From: Shinisaurus crocodilurus
Taxonomy: Eukaryota > Chordata > Lepidosauria > Squamata > Shinisauridae
DNA length: 64,000 nucleotides
Direction of reading: 5' to 3'
NCBI GenBank assembly: GCA_021292165.1
Contig: CM037876.1
Coordinates: 208,032,200-208,096,199, forward strand
Shown here: in pieces, positions 11,369-23,700 of the stretch
Numbering within the stretch: the first letter of the stretch is position 1
Layout of the letters: each line of letters opens with the position of its first letter
The notes under the pieces: model-generated
Told to the model about the DNA's origin: nothing
The model's database searches: none
The model's input: the letters and a program-made list of their open reading frames with translations, nothing else
Position numbers and translations under genes: made by a program

Positions 11369-11565
11369 TGGGTGCTTCCAGATAGGGAGGGCTCCTAGCA
11401 CTTCTTAGAAGGCACTGAGCAGTTTTTCAGTCTTTTATCAATGGCAAGAGAAGAGGCAGAAGAAGTGGTGGATATGAGTTGAAGACATCATCTGCACCCT
11501 TGTTAAATTCTATGAATGAGGAAATGGCACCATAAAAGCCTTATCTGGAATCACTTCCTTGCCTG
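11369..11565. mobile_element. Short DNA element, GGGTGCTTCCAGA ends (copy 2)
   Basis: It begins GGGTGCTTCCAGATAGGGAG and ends ATCTGGAATCACTTCC. It shares its internal blocks in order with the copy at 10612-10818. Confidence 0.6.
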
Positions 11566-11815
11566 AAGCCATGTGCATGATTGTGAGATAACTACTGGGA
11601 AGTTGATCCCACAGCTAGGTACCTGAGGCAGCCCTGAGTCAAATCTCTCATTTTTAAAGAATTTGGTGTGTGGGGTGGAGGGAAGGAATAAATGGAGAAT
11701 TATCAACATTTTCAGTATCTTTGATTACAATACTATGAAGGAATGACTAAATTCTGAATAAACCTCTTGTTTGCTATCCAAACAGGCAGGAAAATGGTAA
11801 TTCATCTGTATGGAG

Positions 11816-14420
11816 TCATCATCATCATCAGGCGATCACTCGTGACCGAGTAAGATTGTCTTCCGGGATAAAAGGAGGAAATTCTAAAGAAGATTGTGTA
11901 GACTCTAGCGATGGGTCCGTAAGTGACTGTGGAGGCCAATTCTAGATCCACACAGCTTCCCACAGTGAGGACACAGGTTACCAGATAGGAGATGGTCCTG
12001 TAAAGGATTCATTTGACGTGCTTTTCGCTTAGCACGTTTCTCCCTTTCACCTTGCACTCGGGCTTCTTCAAAGTCCATGGAACCTTTGTGAAAGGCCAAC
12101 CTCCATTTAGATCGTTCATGGGCCAGAGCTTCCCAGTTTTCGATGTTTATATTGCATTTTTTTAGATTAGCCTTATGAACATCTTTAAACCTCTTATATT
12201 GACCACCGATATTCCGCTTTCCATTCTTGAGTTGGGAGTAAAGTAACTGCTTTGGGAGACGGCAGTCAGGCATTCGAACAACATGACCGGTCCACTGAAG
12301 TTGGCGTTGAAGGATCATTTTTTCAATGCTAGTAGTCTTTGCTTCTTCCAGTACACTGACATTTGTTCGTCTATCTTCCCAAGTAATTTGCAGGATTTTC
12401 CGGAGGCAACGTTGATGAAACCTTTCAAGGAGGTGGAAGTGACGTTTATAGATAGTCCATGTTTCGCAGGCATACAATAAAGTTGGTAATACAATGGCTT
12501 CATAAACCAGTGTTTTGGTCTTCTTACAAATATCCCGATCCTCGAACACTCTATGTTTCATTCGAGAAAATGCAGCACTTGCGGAGCTCAAACGATGCTG
12601 GATTTCACTGTCGATGTTAGCTGTAACAGAAAGATAGCTGCCAAGATAGAGAAAATGATCGACATTTTCCAGTATTGTCCCGCCAAGCTGGATAGATGGC
12701 ATCACCAAAGGGTTAGCTTGCACTTGCTGATGAAGCACTTTGGTCTTTTTGATGTTAAGTGAGAGACCATGTTTTTCGTATGCTTCTGCAAAAGCATTTA
12801 GGATAGTTTGGAGATCATCCTCTGAATGTGCGGAGACCACATTATCATCAGCATACTGAAGTTCCACAACGGAGGTTGAAATTACCTTACTTTTTGCTTT
12901 CAGCCTGCTGAGATTAAAAAGCTTTCCATCTGTTCGATATATAATTCCCACACCAGTGGGAAGTTTCCCCTTGACAAGATGTAAAACCATGGCGATGAAA
13001 ATGGCAAATAATGTTGGGGCGATAACACATCCCTGTTTAACACCTGATCCCACTTTAAATGGAGCACCATGAGAGCCGTTGTTGTCCAAAACCGTTGCCG
13101 TCATGTTGTCATGGAGAAGTCGCAAGATATTCACAAATTTATTGGGGCATCCAATTTTCATAAGGATAGTCCAGAGAGCTGTACGGTCTACAGTATCAAA
13201 GGCCTTAGCCAAATCGATAAATGCCATATAAAGGGGTTGATTTTGCTCCCGGCATTTTTCTTGGAGCTGACGTGCAGTAAAAATCATGTCTACTGTCCCT
13301 CTAGAGGGGCGGAAACCATATTGAGTTTCAGGGAGGATCTCTTCTGAAATAGATAGAAGACGGTTTGCGAGAATCCTAGCAAATATTTTACCTGCGGTTG
13401 CTAAGAGAGAAATGCCCCGATAGTTTCCACAGTCTGTTCTATCACCCTTCTTAAAGAGGGTGATAATTATGGCATCCCTGAAGTCTTCTGGGATCTCTTC
13501 TCTTATCCAGATTTTTTCAATGAGTTTATGAAGATGTTGTACAAGTTCAGGGCCCCCTTCTTTAAAGATTTCAGCAGGAATCCCATCTGGTCCACTAGCT
13601 TTGTTGTTCTTCATTTGATTAATGGCTTTTTTTACTTCATCCAAAGTGGGGAGTATTGCAAGTTCCTCTTTAATTTGTTTTTGTGGGATTTGCGAAAAAA
13701 TCTCATTATCCACCTTAGATTTACGATTTAAAAGGTCATAATAATGCTCTTTCCAACGCAGTGCAATAGACTCTTTGTCTTTTAAGAGTTTGGTGCCATC
13801 TTTTGATTGTAAAGGGTTTGTACCATAGGTTTTTGGTCCATAAATGGCCCTTGTGGCCTTAAAAAAGCCCCGTGCATCATGAGATTCTGCAAGTTGTTGA
13901 ATTTCCTCAGCTTTCTTTTTCCACCAAGCGTTCTTAAGTTCTCTTGTTCTTCTTTGGACCTCAGCCTTTGCGCTAGCATAGGTTTTTTTCTTGGCAGCGC
14001 AGTTAATATCATTTTGCCATATTTGGAAGGCTTTCCTTTTTTGGTCAATTATATATTTAATCTCATTATCATTTTCATCAAACCAATCCTGATGTTTCTT
14101 AGTTTCATATCCAATAGTTTGTTCACAAGCTGCAGTAATGGAGGTTTTCAGCTTAGACCAATGGCCCTCAATGTTGTCAGGAGGTTCCGTAGGTAGATGT
14201 TCCTTAAGAAGTGATTGAAGACGAGTTTGCTTAATAGGATCTTGAAGGACTTGGATGTTCATTTTACGCCTTGGTTTCCTTCCTTGAAGCCTACGTGGGG
14301 AGCAATGTTGATAACCATTGTGGACCGGATTAGTCAGTGGTCTGTCCAGCAGTCGTCGGCACTCACCATGGCCCTAGTAAGAAGTACATCGCGGCGATCT
14401 CTAACACGGGGGGTGGGGAC
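11816..14420 (-). mobile_element. 5'-truncated non-LTR retrotransposon
   Basis: This - strand element ends at low coordinates in a short TGATGATGATGA tail (about 11818-11831). It covers the reverse transcriptase frame at 14262-11905 and a remnant of the endonuclease C-terminus up to about 14415 (DRRDVLLTRAMVSADDCWTDH). Upstream of about 14420 no further endonuclease similarity is visible, so the copy is 5'-truncated. The clade is uncertain; RTE- or Ingi/Vingi-like are the candidates from the endonuclease and RT style. Confidence 0.85.
11905..14262 (-). CDS. Non-LTR retrotransposon reverse transcriptase with C-terminal C2H2 finger
   Basis: This is a continuous 785-codon frame from ATG 14262. 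Landmarks in order are NKASGPDGIPAEIFK, IITLFKKGDRTDCGNYRGIS, QYGFRPSRGTVDMI, FIDLAKAFDTVDR, GVKQGCVIAPTLF and the catalytic YADD box at residues 470-473 (12844-12855). A thumb and C-terminal region follows (LYACETWT, LQWTGHVVRMPDCRLPKQLL). The last 22 residues hold a C-x2-C-x12-H-x3-H zinc finger (CPHC...HLRTH), a likely nucleic-acid-binding tail. The natural protein would begin earlier with an endonuclease domain. Here that part is lost by a TGA at 14334-14336 in the expected DH-R-LIR motif, a frameshift at the C-run 14297-14300, and truncation. It is a mobile-element relic, not a host gene, though its open RT frame suggests a fairly recent insertion. Confidence 0.9.
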   Translation of the reverse strand: MNIQVLQDPIKQTRLQSLLKEHLPTEPPDNIEGHWSKLKTSITAACEQTIGYETKKHQDWFDENDNEIKYIIDQKRKAFQIWQNDINCAAKKKTYASAKAEVQRRTRELKNAWWKKKAEEIQQLAESHDARGFFKATRAIYGPKTYGTNPLQSKDGTKLLKDKESIALRWKEHYYDLLNRKSKVDNEIFSQIPQKQIKEELAILPTLDEVKKAINQMKNNKASGPDGIPAEIFKEGGPELVQHLHKLIEKIWIREEIPEDFRDAIIITLFKKGDRTDCGNYRGISLLATAGKIFARILANRLLSISEEILPETQYGFRPSRGTVDMIFTARQLQEKCREQNQPLYMAFIDLAKAFDTVDRTALWTILMKIGCPNKFVNILRLLHDNMTATVLDNNGSHGAPFKVGSGVKQGCVIAPTLFAIFIAMVLHLVKGKLPTGVGIIYRTDGKLFNLSRLKAKSKVISTSVVELQYADDNVVSAHSEDDLQTILNAFAEAYEKHGLSLNIKKTKVLHQQVQANPLVMPSIQLGGTILENVDHFLYLGSYLSVTANIDSEIQHRLSSASAAFSRMKHRVFEDRDICKKTKTLVYEAIVLPTLLYACETWTIYKRHFHLLERFHQRCLRKILQITWEDRRTNVSVLEEAKTTSIEKMILQRQLQWTGHVVRMPDCRLPKQLLYSQLKNGKRNIGGQYKRFKDVHKANLKKCNINIENWEALAHERSKWRLAFHKGSMDFEEARVQGEREKRAKRKARQMNPLQDHLLSGNLCPHCGKLCGSRIGLHSHLRTHR

Positions 14421-15153
14421 AAGAATCCTAACCTCCAGTTTCTGTTTTTTGTGTGTAGTGCAAAATTGCACCAGGCTTGGTGCCTCCATTTCAGTGGATT
14501 TAAGCCTGGATGAAAGCTTTTGCATTTTCTAAACTCAAAGAGAGATGGCTTCTTACACCAATCACACAAGAGTTTTAACATTTTGTTAACATTTTCATCA
14601 TTTTTTGCAAGATAGCAGGTCCCAGTACTACTGAAGACAAAAGTGATTTTTCCAAAGAGTTGAAGGTACTTCTCCAAAATCATAAAACAATACTTTCCTC
14701 AAAAAGAGCAAGAGTATCCTTTTTTTTTTTTTAGTGAACACAGCCTAATTTTTGAAAGTACACTTTGCAAAACTGTGAGAGAAAAATGAACTTCCTGAAA
14801 AAACCATTCCCTCCCCCAGTTATAGTTGCAGAGTGTGTTGCTGAGTCTTCTCATCAGCAAAGCAAGCTAATTGATCTTGTCCCTCTTTGCCAGCTGTGTA
14901 TCATCATTCAGGCAATATATTTACATCCTTTTTTGACACTGGAATGATTTGCAAGAGATGCCTGACCCTTAGAATCCCAACTCTACCCAATCATATAGAA
15001 CTTTTGAGAAAGGTTCAGTCAAAATCTTAAGAGGGTTTTTCCTCATGCTTTGAAATCACATTTGTAGAATTGTGATTCTATTTACCCCATTGCAAATAGC
15101 ATCAGATGGGAGATTTTCCTCAGGACCAAAGCAGGAGAGGAAATGGTTTAATT
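14421..15153. other. Intergenic, no recognised feature
   Basis: This is AT-rich intergenic sequence with a T-run at 14721-14732. No exon or clear repeat was recognised. Confidence 0.4.
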
Positions 15154-15280
15154 CAGGTGTAGGGAAACCTGTGGTCCTACAGATATTGGACTACAACTAT
15201 CATCTCTGACCCTTAGCCATGCTGGCTCATGCAAGTTGGAGTCCAGCAACATCTGGAGGGCCACAGGTTCTCCACCCCTG
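15154..15280. mobile_element. hAT-type palindromic MITE with perfect 8-bp TSD
   Basis: The 127-bp element starts CAGGTGTAGGGAAACCTGTG and ends CACAGGTTCTCCACCCCTG. It is flanked by GTTTAATT at 15146-15153 and 15281-15288, an exact 8-bp duplication as made by hAT transposases. Confidence 0.85.
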
Positions 15281-15434
15281 GTTTAATTCCTCTTTTATGC
15301 CAGCTCTGAACCTGATAAATTTCACACACCCTTCTTGCTAATTTCATTTCTTACATTTCTATACCACCAATAGCCAAAGTTAATGCTGCCTGCATTGCTG
15401 CATGTTAAATGCAAAGATGCATTGAACACCAAAT

Positions 15435-15690
15435 CAGGGCTGGTCCTACCATTGGGAGTAGTGAGGCAATCACCTCGGGTGACAGCTCTTCTCCTTTGTT
15501 GGACAGAGCTGTGTATGCCATGCAACCTGACCTGCCTAAACTAGCCTGCTGCCAGCGGTGTGGTGGAGGACACTGTTCCATTGCCAGTGTTGAAGTAAGA
15601 TTCAACAGCCAATCCAGCTGGTTTATGTATATGGAATGGGGACAGGACTTATTTTTGCCACAGGCAGCAAAATGTCTTGGGCCGACCTTG
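15435..15690. mobile_element. hAT-type non-autonomous element (CAGGGCTGGTCCTACC family)
   Basis: The left end CAGGGCTGGTCCTACCATTG and right end AATGTCTTGGGCCGACCTTG form imperfect inverted termini. The flanks CACCAAAT (15427-15434) and CATCACAT (15691-15698) agree at 6 of 8 positions. A related right end occurs at about 53460-53500 (CAGGCAGCAAAATATTTGGG). Confidence 0.6.
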
Positions 15691-16139
15691 CATCACATCT
15701 AATCTGACTCTCAGTGGGTTTGCCTTAACTTGCAGGATTGTCGTCTGTTGCCTGCACTGTAGGAGCAGAGGCATTGTATAGTGGCCGCTGTATCTGATAA
15801 GGGTGATACACTTACAGTTCTCAGAAGCAGCGGGAGAGGTAATATTGCGGACACCTATTTTTAACCAAATCATGTATATATTAGCCAATACAGGTTTTGC
15901 ATTCAAATTACAATCATGGGAGCTGCAATGTACGTATACAGTAAGGCAAAGAGACAGGCCTGTGTGTGCATGTATAAATAAAAAGCATTCAGTTTATAAA
16001 AGTTTGTGGAGGGAAGCGGAATGTTTTAAAGTTTTATTATTTTTATACATGAACAAACAGTCCCCACTTCCCTACTCCCTTATAAATAGAGTATGATTTG
16101 AGTATATGGCATGATGATGATGATGCCATTGTTCGTGTG

Positions 16140-16720
16140 AGATTTGGAGAGGCCGGGCGAGGGCGCTGCCGTGTCTGCAAGAGTCTGTCATGCCGCGTAG
16201 GAAAACGTTTTGGTTGCCCCGCGGCTAACTGAGGCGGCCCATCTCTGGGCCTCGCTCTCGTTTCTGGGCGGAGAGAGGGAGGACTCTCCTGGAAGAAGGA
16301 AGGCTTGAGGCGTCTCATGGCCGACGCTGGAGCCTCTTCCACTTCTCTGGGGCGGTGAAAGTATTGCCGTCGTCCCTCGCACACGGCGCGCTCCCCGCTC
16401 TCACAGGCGCGGCCTGGCGCTGCTCACAGGCCGCTTTTGAGCCCAGAACGGGGAAGGAGGTAATGGATGCGGGGCGGCAGAGCCGTTAAGAAACGAAACA
16501 GCAGCCATCCAGGGTCTGCCACGGGACGAGCGGGAAGAGTTAAGTTGGACGGGGCTAAAGTGGAAACGGGATGGAGAACCCGGACTGTATCACTCAGACT
16601 GGGATATAGGCGGCGGGCGGGGGCGGGGTCCAGATCTTGTACAGAAAGGGGGTTCAGTGTGTGGGTAGATTTCCTACGGAGGGCCGCTCCTGCCGAGCAT
16701 TTCGGACTGTCGGGGATTTT
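16140..16720 (+). promoter_or_regulatory. SAAL1: CpG island, probable SAAL1 promoter
   Basis: This block is far richer in G+C and CpG than its surroundings, with motifs such as GGGCGGGGTC at 16622-16631 and many CGG/GCG words. It ends about 0.9 kb before the exon holding the SAAL1 start codon. A possible donor GAG|GTAATG lies near 16459, which could end a non-coding first exon. The first exon itself cannot be fixed from sequence alone. Confidence 0.6.
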
Positions 16721-17645
16721 GCCAGAACTAAATTCGACACAGAGCTGAGCCCCATAACTTGTTTTCAGTGCCACGGCTCAACCATGGAAACACGTGCAGT
16801 AATTTAAAAGAGAGAGAGTGAGGAGTTACCCCCCCCCCCCGCTCTCAGGACGGAGAAAGAATATGACTTTTACAGACGTTTGAACTCCAGCATCTTTTAT
16901 ATTACGAATTAAGCAGGGGACATTTTACAAATTAAGCAAGTGAAGGCCCCCTCCCCCCTTTTAATTTTTACATCTGTATTTCATTATCCTTGTAGCCATT
17001 GTTTTGCATTTGTCTGCGGTTGAACAATCTGAGCTGCCCTATCCTTTCCTAGGGAGCAGAGGATTGTTTGGAAATGTTCCTTATTTCAGGATAATCCTTT
17101 TCAGTAGAGTAGTAGCTCTAAATCCGATGACACCCCCCAACCATTATGAACCTCCAGTTCTTTAAAATAGTGAGCTTGAATCTCCCCACCCCTGCCCCGT
17201 GTTGAAGAAAATGGGAGGCTAAGCAATAGCGCATGCATGTGTGTGCATATTTGCTTTGTTTTCATGTTACTATTATGTGCAGTGGTGAGTAAGCATGCAT
17301 TCTTCTGGAATGCACCACTACGTGACCCACAATAGGTAGGGTTTTAGCAGGCTTGTCAACATCTGAACTGGCTTTAGAGGCTTGGGTGAAAGGTACAAGT
17401 TCTTACTGTTGGAGAGGAAAGTATTGATTTGCTTTGGGAGTGAAAGGAGGCCTAAGTGGCACATGCATACATATCTTGGCAAATCAAGTTAACTTAAGGC
17501 ATCTCATCTTTCCTTATCCATGGGCTGTTGTTGGGGAAGAAGCAGGGCTGGGATGCACATTTGCTATTGTGAAATATCTTTTGTTTGTTCTCCCACTAGG
17601 AGCCCCTTTTTTGGTGGTCTGGCAGTTGGATTGGGTTATTCAAAT

Positions 17646-17771
17646 ATGGACAGGAATCCATCACCACCCTCCAGTGATTCAGAGGAGGAGGCGGTGGTTG
17701 CTGGGGACTCCATTGGAAATACAGTGTATAGCAAGCACTGGCTCTTCTGTGTCCTTACAAAACTAATTGAG
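17646..17771 (+). CDS. SAAL1: SAAL1 coding exon 1
   Basis: The exon carries 42 codons: [15 protein letters not shown], an acidic stretch, then [20 protein letters not shown]. The donor GAG|GTATGC starts at 17772 (phase 0). Fifteen in-frame codons without a stop or ATG precede the start codon within the same exon. Confidence 0.93.
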
Positions 17772-20700
17772 GTATGCCAAACACACTGGGTAGTCTGTTT
17801 TAGTTGGAGCAATTGAGAATTCTGTGGCATGAAACAAGGGAGGACCAAACTAGACGTGAGAGTGGCAGACAGCCAGATCACACAATCACTGCAGCCCAGC
17901 AATATTTAAGCCACCGTGAGTTGCATCGCATGCCATTGGCTGTTTTGAATATTTAAGCTGCAGCGGGCGGTCCACTGTGGCTTACCGTGACGTCTATACG
18001 CAGTGAGGGTGGGTTGTTGGATTGGTTAACAAACCACCCAGAACCCTAAAACAGCCCATGGGTTTTAGGTGGCTTGTTAACCACCCCAACAACACACTCT
18101 CGCTGGGTTCAGCTGTCACGATAAGCCACAGTGACTGCCTGTCATGGCTTGAATATTCAAAAGGGCTGCTGGCATGCACCGCAACCCACAGTGGCTTAAG
18201 TAAGCCGAGCTGTGCTGCAGTGGTCATGTGAACCCAGTCCATATGTTGCTTAGATTATCATTGCTGTACAGTATTTTTAAAATGTTTTAAAAATAATTGT
18301 GCATGTCTATGTGAAATATATAAAATAGTGTGTCCTTATGGCTTCTTGAAAGACAAATCTTTTCCTATAGATTACAGTAATACCTTGGATTGCAAGTAAC
18401 TTGGTCTGAGAGCGTTTTGCAAGACAAGCAAATTTTTTAAAAAATGTTGACTTGATAAACGAGCAAGGTCTTGCAAGACAAGTCGTAGGGATGTAACCGC
18501 TCGCCTCGAGCGGGCGTAGCGGGCTGCAATCGGCCCCGCTCACGCCTGCCAGAGACTTGCTTTGATATAAGAGTGTTTTGGATTACAAGTACGTTTCCGG
18601 AATGAATTATGCTCTCAATCCAAGGTATTACTGTATAAGGTACTTAGGTACTTAGGTGTTGTTACCTGCCTGGTGTTGAAACTGTTTTATTATATTGAAG
18701 GCCTAGTTATTTATTATTATTTATTACTCAAATTTATGTACCACTTTCCATGGAGGTATCAAAGTGGTGAACATAAGATACAATGGCATCAAAACAACAC
18801 AATACAAATTAAGCAATAAAAACCACACACTCTACTGTGTGCTACAAACCATAGCTGGCTGGGTCACACTTCAGGGAAAACCTGTGTAAAGAGTTTTAAG
18901 AAGATGTCTAAACATCAGAACTGTGGGGGCTGTTTAATATGAATTGGTAAAGTGTTCCAGAAGGTGGGTGCTGAAACACTGAATGCTCTACTGCAAGTGG
19001 CACCCTCAGAAGTTATTACAGAGAGCAGGCAAGGACACAAGGGGTGAAGTGCTCCCTTTCAAACATGTGCTGTGTTCCTGCATCTTATTTATTTCTTGCT
19101 ATGATCTGTAGGCTGTTTTGATCATATTATGTCAGTGCTTTTTCTTCTTTACTGGCTGCCAATCCATTCCTGGGCCCAATTCAAAATGCTGGTTTTAACC
19201 TATTAAGTCCTAAATATCTTGGGACCAGGTTACCTGAAGGATCACCTTTTTCCATATTTACCTACCCAGACTCTCTAAGGCAGGGCTCTCCAACCTTGGG
19301 TCCCCAGATGTTGCTGGCCTACAGCTCCCAGCATACCCAGCCAGCATGGCTAATGGCAAGGGATTCTGGGAGCTAGTGGTCCAGCAACATCTGGGGACCC
19401 AAGGTTGGAAAGCCCTACTCTAAGGTCACCTTCAGAGGCTTCAAGTGAGTTTTGGTAGGTGGTTACAAGAGAGAGGGCCTTTTCAGTGGTGGTGCCCTCA
19501 TTGTAGAATGGCCTTCCCAGAGAGGCTCACCTGGCACCTGTGTTGTGGACTTTTTGGCACCAGGTAAAGACCGTTTTATTCTCCCAGTGTTTTATGACCT
19601 CTTTAAAGTCATTTTAATATTGTTTTAAGACCGTTTAAGATCCCCAGTGTTAAAGCTCTCTGTGGATATTGATATTTTGGCTGGTTTATTTGGTTAGTTT
19701 AGTTTGGACTGTGGGGTGTGGGTATCTATTTGATGTTTAGGTTTTCGTGTTTCTATTTTAAGTTTTGTAAACCACCCAGAGGCCTATATTCAGTGGGCAG
19801 TATATAAGTGTTGACATAAATAAAGGCAAACATGTTTTCAATATTCTCTGTAGTTTTAATACTGTTTGGAATTCATGGATATGCCTTTTCTTTTGTTCGG
19901 GGTATTTTCCCAAGTGATGCTAAGAATGTTATCTAAATCTTTCTCATTTGTATACTGAATGAAAGAAAGCAACATTGCTTGGAACAGACATTTGGTTTTG
20001 AAATTGTGCATTGATTGACAGCATTCAGAAGTGATATATTAGGCTGTAAGTCTACCTACGATATTAACTTGGTAGTAGGGTTTCATAGAGTTTAGTATGA
20101 TCTGCTTCCTAGTAAGTATACATGAGATCGCAAGTCTAATGTCACTTTTATAAAAACACTTATTGTGCTACGTTGGTTCCTTTATCAGTGTGTTTTTTTA
20201 TTCTCTTTGGAAGGTTATTAACTCTAAGAAGGATGATTCTGAGTTGAACAATGTGGAAGAACAGATGGAACTGTATGAAGATATGGAGAATGACATTTGC
20301 AAAGTATGGGACATGTCAATGGATAAGGTATTGGTCATTTTAAAAATATTTTGTAGGATACTGAAATTATCTGGGGATATGCTTTTCAGTGAGAGGAAAT
20401 ATGCATAGCTGGTACTGCCTATTTATTTATTTATTTATTTATTATTATATTTATACCCCGCCTTTTTTCCTGCAAGGAACCCAAGGCAGCTTACATAATC
20501 CTCATCCTCCTCTCCATTTTATCCTCACAACAACCCTGTGAGGTAGGTTAGGCTGAGAGTCAGTGACTGGCCCAAAGTCACCCAGTGAGTTTCATGGCTG
20601 AGCGGGGACTAGAACCCGGATCTCCCGAGTCCCAGTCCAACACTCTCACCACTACGCCACACTGGCTCCCTAGGAACAGAGATCAGTTGCCAAAATGTTT

Positions 20701-23700
20701 CAGCTGTGGTACTGTGCTCTGTTTTGGGTTTTTAGCACAGTCTTATTACATTGGGTTGAGGAAGGGTTTGTTGCCCTTTTATTTTTATTTTTACCAGGCT
20801 AGATGAATAATTTGGAATACCTTCTCAAATGTACATTTAGAGCTCTTGATATACAGAGGACTCTGACTTCAGAGCCCGCCGTTTATCCAACACCTTACTG
20901 GCAAGAGCCAGGCAGGGCAGGAGAAAGACACGTTTTTACACCCTCCCGTACCTCCAATTTTATTGTTTTCAACTACCGTAGATGGGCTTCTCGGTGGGCT
21001 GGGAGAGGAATCGATAGCCACGTCTCTCCTTCCTTCTCCCCTCCCTGCCCCCACCATCCAGCCTCCTTTTCTCCCTCTGCCCCTCTTTCAAAGTCACTAA
21101 TGTGACCTCAGAGAGGAGCTGCTGCTGAGTTTTCCATGGTGGCTGTTGGGACTTTCCGCTCCTGAGGTCATAGCTGTATCTATGGCCTCCAGGTGTAGGG
21201 AGGGATCCTCAGTATCCTGTGATCCTGGGACATCCAGGGAACATAGGATTGCTCTGTTAATACAGGAAGGACTCAACTGAAACAGTTTGAAGATAGGGTG
21301 GAATTGCTATGGACTTATTTTTAGAATTGGCAAGTTGCATACCATGAGAATGTATGTAAAAAAGTGTTGTCTGTTGCAGATCTATCAATCATGGGGGTTT
21401 AAATGAGACTAAATAGCACCTTACCTGCTTTATTACAGATCTTTAATAACTTGTAACAGTTTCCTCTAAGATGGAATCAAATGTTTTTGTATCATGGAGA
21501 TGTGTACTCTGATGTCATAGACTTGGGAAGTAAGGATGTAGCAAATACACTTGAATGACAAGCTTTCAGCCATACTAGATAACTAAGAATGTAGAAAATA
21601 GCCTACAGTTGAGTAGAAATAGTGGTCGCTTGAATCTGAGTGAGAGGCCTACTTTTTAAAAAAGATTCAATTTTCCATTTCTCATGTAACTATTATTCAC
21701 ACATGATTTTTCTTATTTGCAGGATGTTGCTTTATTTCTACAAGAGTTTAATGCCCCTGATATATTTATGGGTGTGTTTGCCAAGTCTAAGTGTCCTCGG
21801 CTTACCGTAAGTCCTGTTCTGAATTTGTGCTCTGTTTATTAATAATGTTTTGTGCTTTTGATCTTTCTCATGCTATATGTAGGCAGAGGTGCTGCTAGGG
21901 TCAGATCACGAGGCACAGGTCCCAGGCTCTGCGGTGTGGGAGGCCCCCCAAAAGATTCCCAGACAGCCCCAGCTCTAGAATGCCCTTCCATGAATTGTTC
22001 ATTTATCTTCCTCTTTGGTATCATTCTGCAAATAAGCAAAGTCTGGTTTTTTTTTGCTTTTTTGGGGGTGCTTTTTGTTGATAACAAAAAGGGGGCTCTC
22101 TTTACCTCTTTTTTGTATGTGCTGGTTTTCCTGTATTTTTGTCTGGTGTGTTTTATTTATTTATTTATTATCTTAGGCAATTTTATATTAATATGTATTA
22201 AGTTAATATTTTGAGTTTTAAGAAGTGAAATTCCAAAGGAATGCAAGTTGAAAAGTGGTATAAAAGTTTCATACATCAATAAATAAACGTTCCAGCAGAG
22301 AGATATTTTCTGTTATATTTTTTTTAAAAGAAAAGCAAAACAAAACCAAACAAACATATAAAGCAAAAAATAGAGAAATAATACAAAAACAATAAAAACG
22401 AAGCTAGAATGGACTTCCGATTTTTCCTCAGCAAAGTATGTAACAATACATACTCTATTCTATAGTTACAAAGATATTTCCCTTTTTTCTATTGTCAGCT
22501 CTTACTCTTCTTGTTCATCAAATTCACAAAGCATCATTTTAACCTTAAACATAGATACTAATTCTTCCAATTACCGTAGTATTAAAAATTTCTACTCATT
22601 TTTAGCAAAAATCCCTAGCTTTCTTCCACCTATTTATCTAAGAGACAGACTTTTTAACCACATATTTTCCCATTTTGCTCATACCTTTCAATCAGTTTTA
22701 GGCCCATATTTATTTGCATTAATTTTAGAAATTAATGGAAGAAATGCAGCAGAGAGAGATTTTCCGAGAGACTTAATTTGTTTTTTATGTCATTATATTT
22801 ATACCCTACTTTTCAGCTAAGATTGGCTTCCAAAGCAGCATGCAATTAAAATCCCAGCAATGGTACAATATAATTAGGGAAATGTTGGTGTGTGTCGGGG
22901 GGGGGGGGGCGCTCTTCTGGCCCATGGAAGTTGGTGATGCAATCCAGGTTCTTCCCTCAGGAGGGAGGAGGTGCAGATGGATACAGGAACTGGCTGATAG
23001 TAAAGATACCGACCCACAAAAGCATCCGTTCTGTTGATCTGCCCCCTTCTGTCCCCTGTGAATTGGTGATATCTATGCTGAGATGAATTATTGTGCAAAG
23101 GTTTGATCTTTGTGGGAAGCAGAGTACTTAATTGGTCAATCTGGTGCTAAAACTTCTTGAAGCATCTGAATCTGGTCTATCAGAGAAGGAGGCAGGGCTA
23201 ATTATCTGTCTGCTCTGAGCCTGTATGACTGTTGAAAGTCAAGTGAGTGCTGTGTGTGTGCTTGGCCAGAGACAGACAATGAAAGGGTATGATTCTCAGA
23301 ATCTTTTTGTCCTTATTACCAGGCATTTTGTTGTTCTTGGCAATTCTTTTCTTTCTAGGTAGCTTAGTTATGCTAACTCTAGTCAATCTCTACGGTATGT
23401 GCTTAACCCAACTATATTTGGCATTTCAGGAAATCTGTGTGGGAATACTAGGTAATATGGCCTGTTGCCAAGACATATGTATGTCCATTAGTAAAAATGA
23501 GAATCTTGGGTAAGTGGCATTTTTTTCTTGGTTTCTTAATTTTTATGAAATAGTAAATGTGGATTAGGCATAATTAGGAAATGAAATGAAAATAAAACTG
23601 CCAATATCATACCACCCTTATACAAATCTTTTTTGCAACCACGCTTGGAATACTGTGTACAGTTAGGGTTACCACACTTAAAAAAAATAATATTGTAGAG

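Noticed and set aside
17600..17645. Upstream in-frame extension of SAAL1
   Set aside because: The frame is open to the acceptor but has no ATG, and the conserved protein starts at MDRNPSP.
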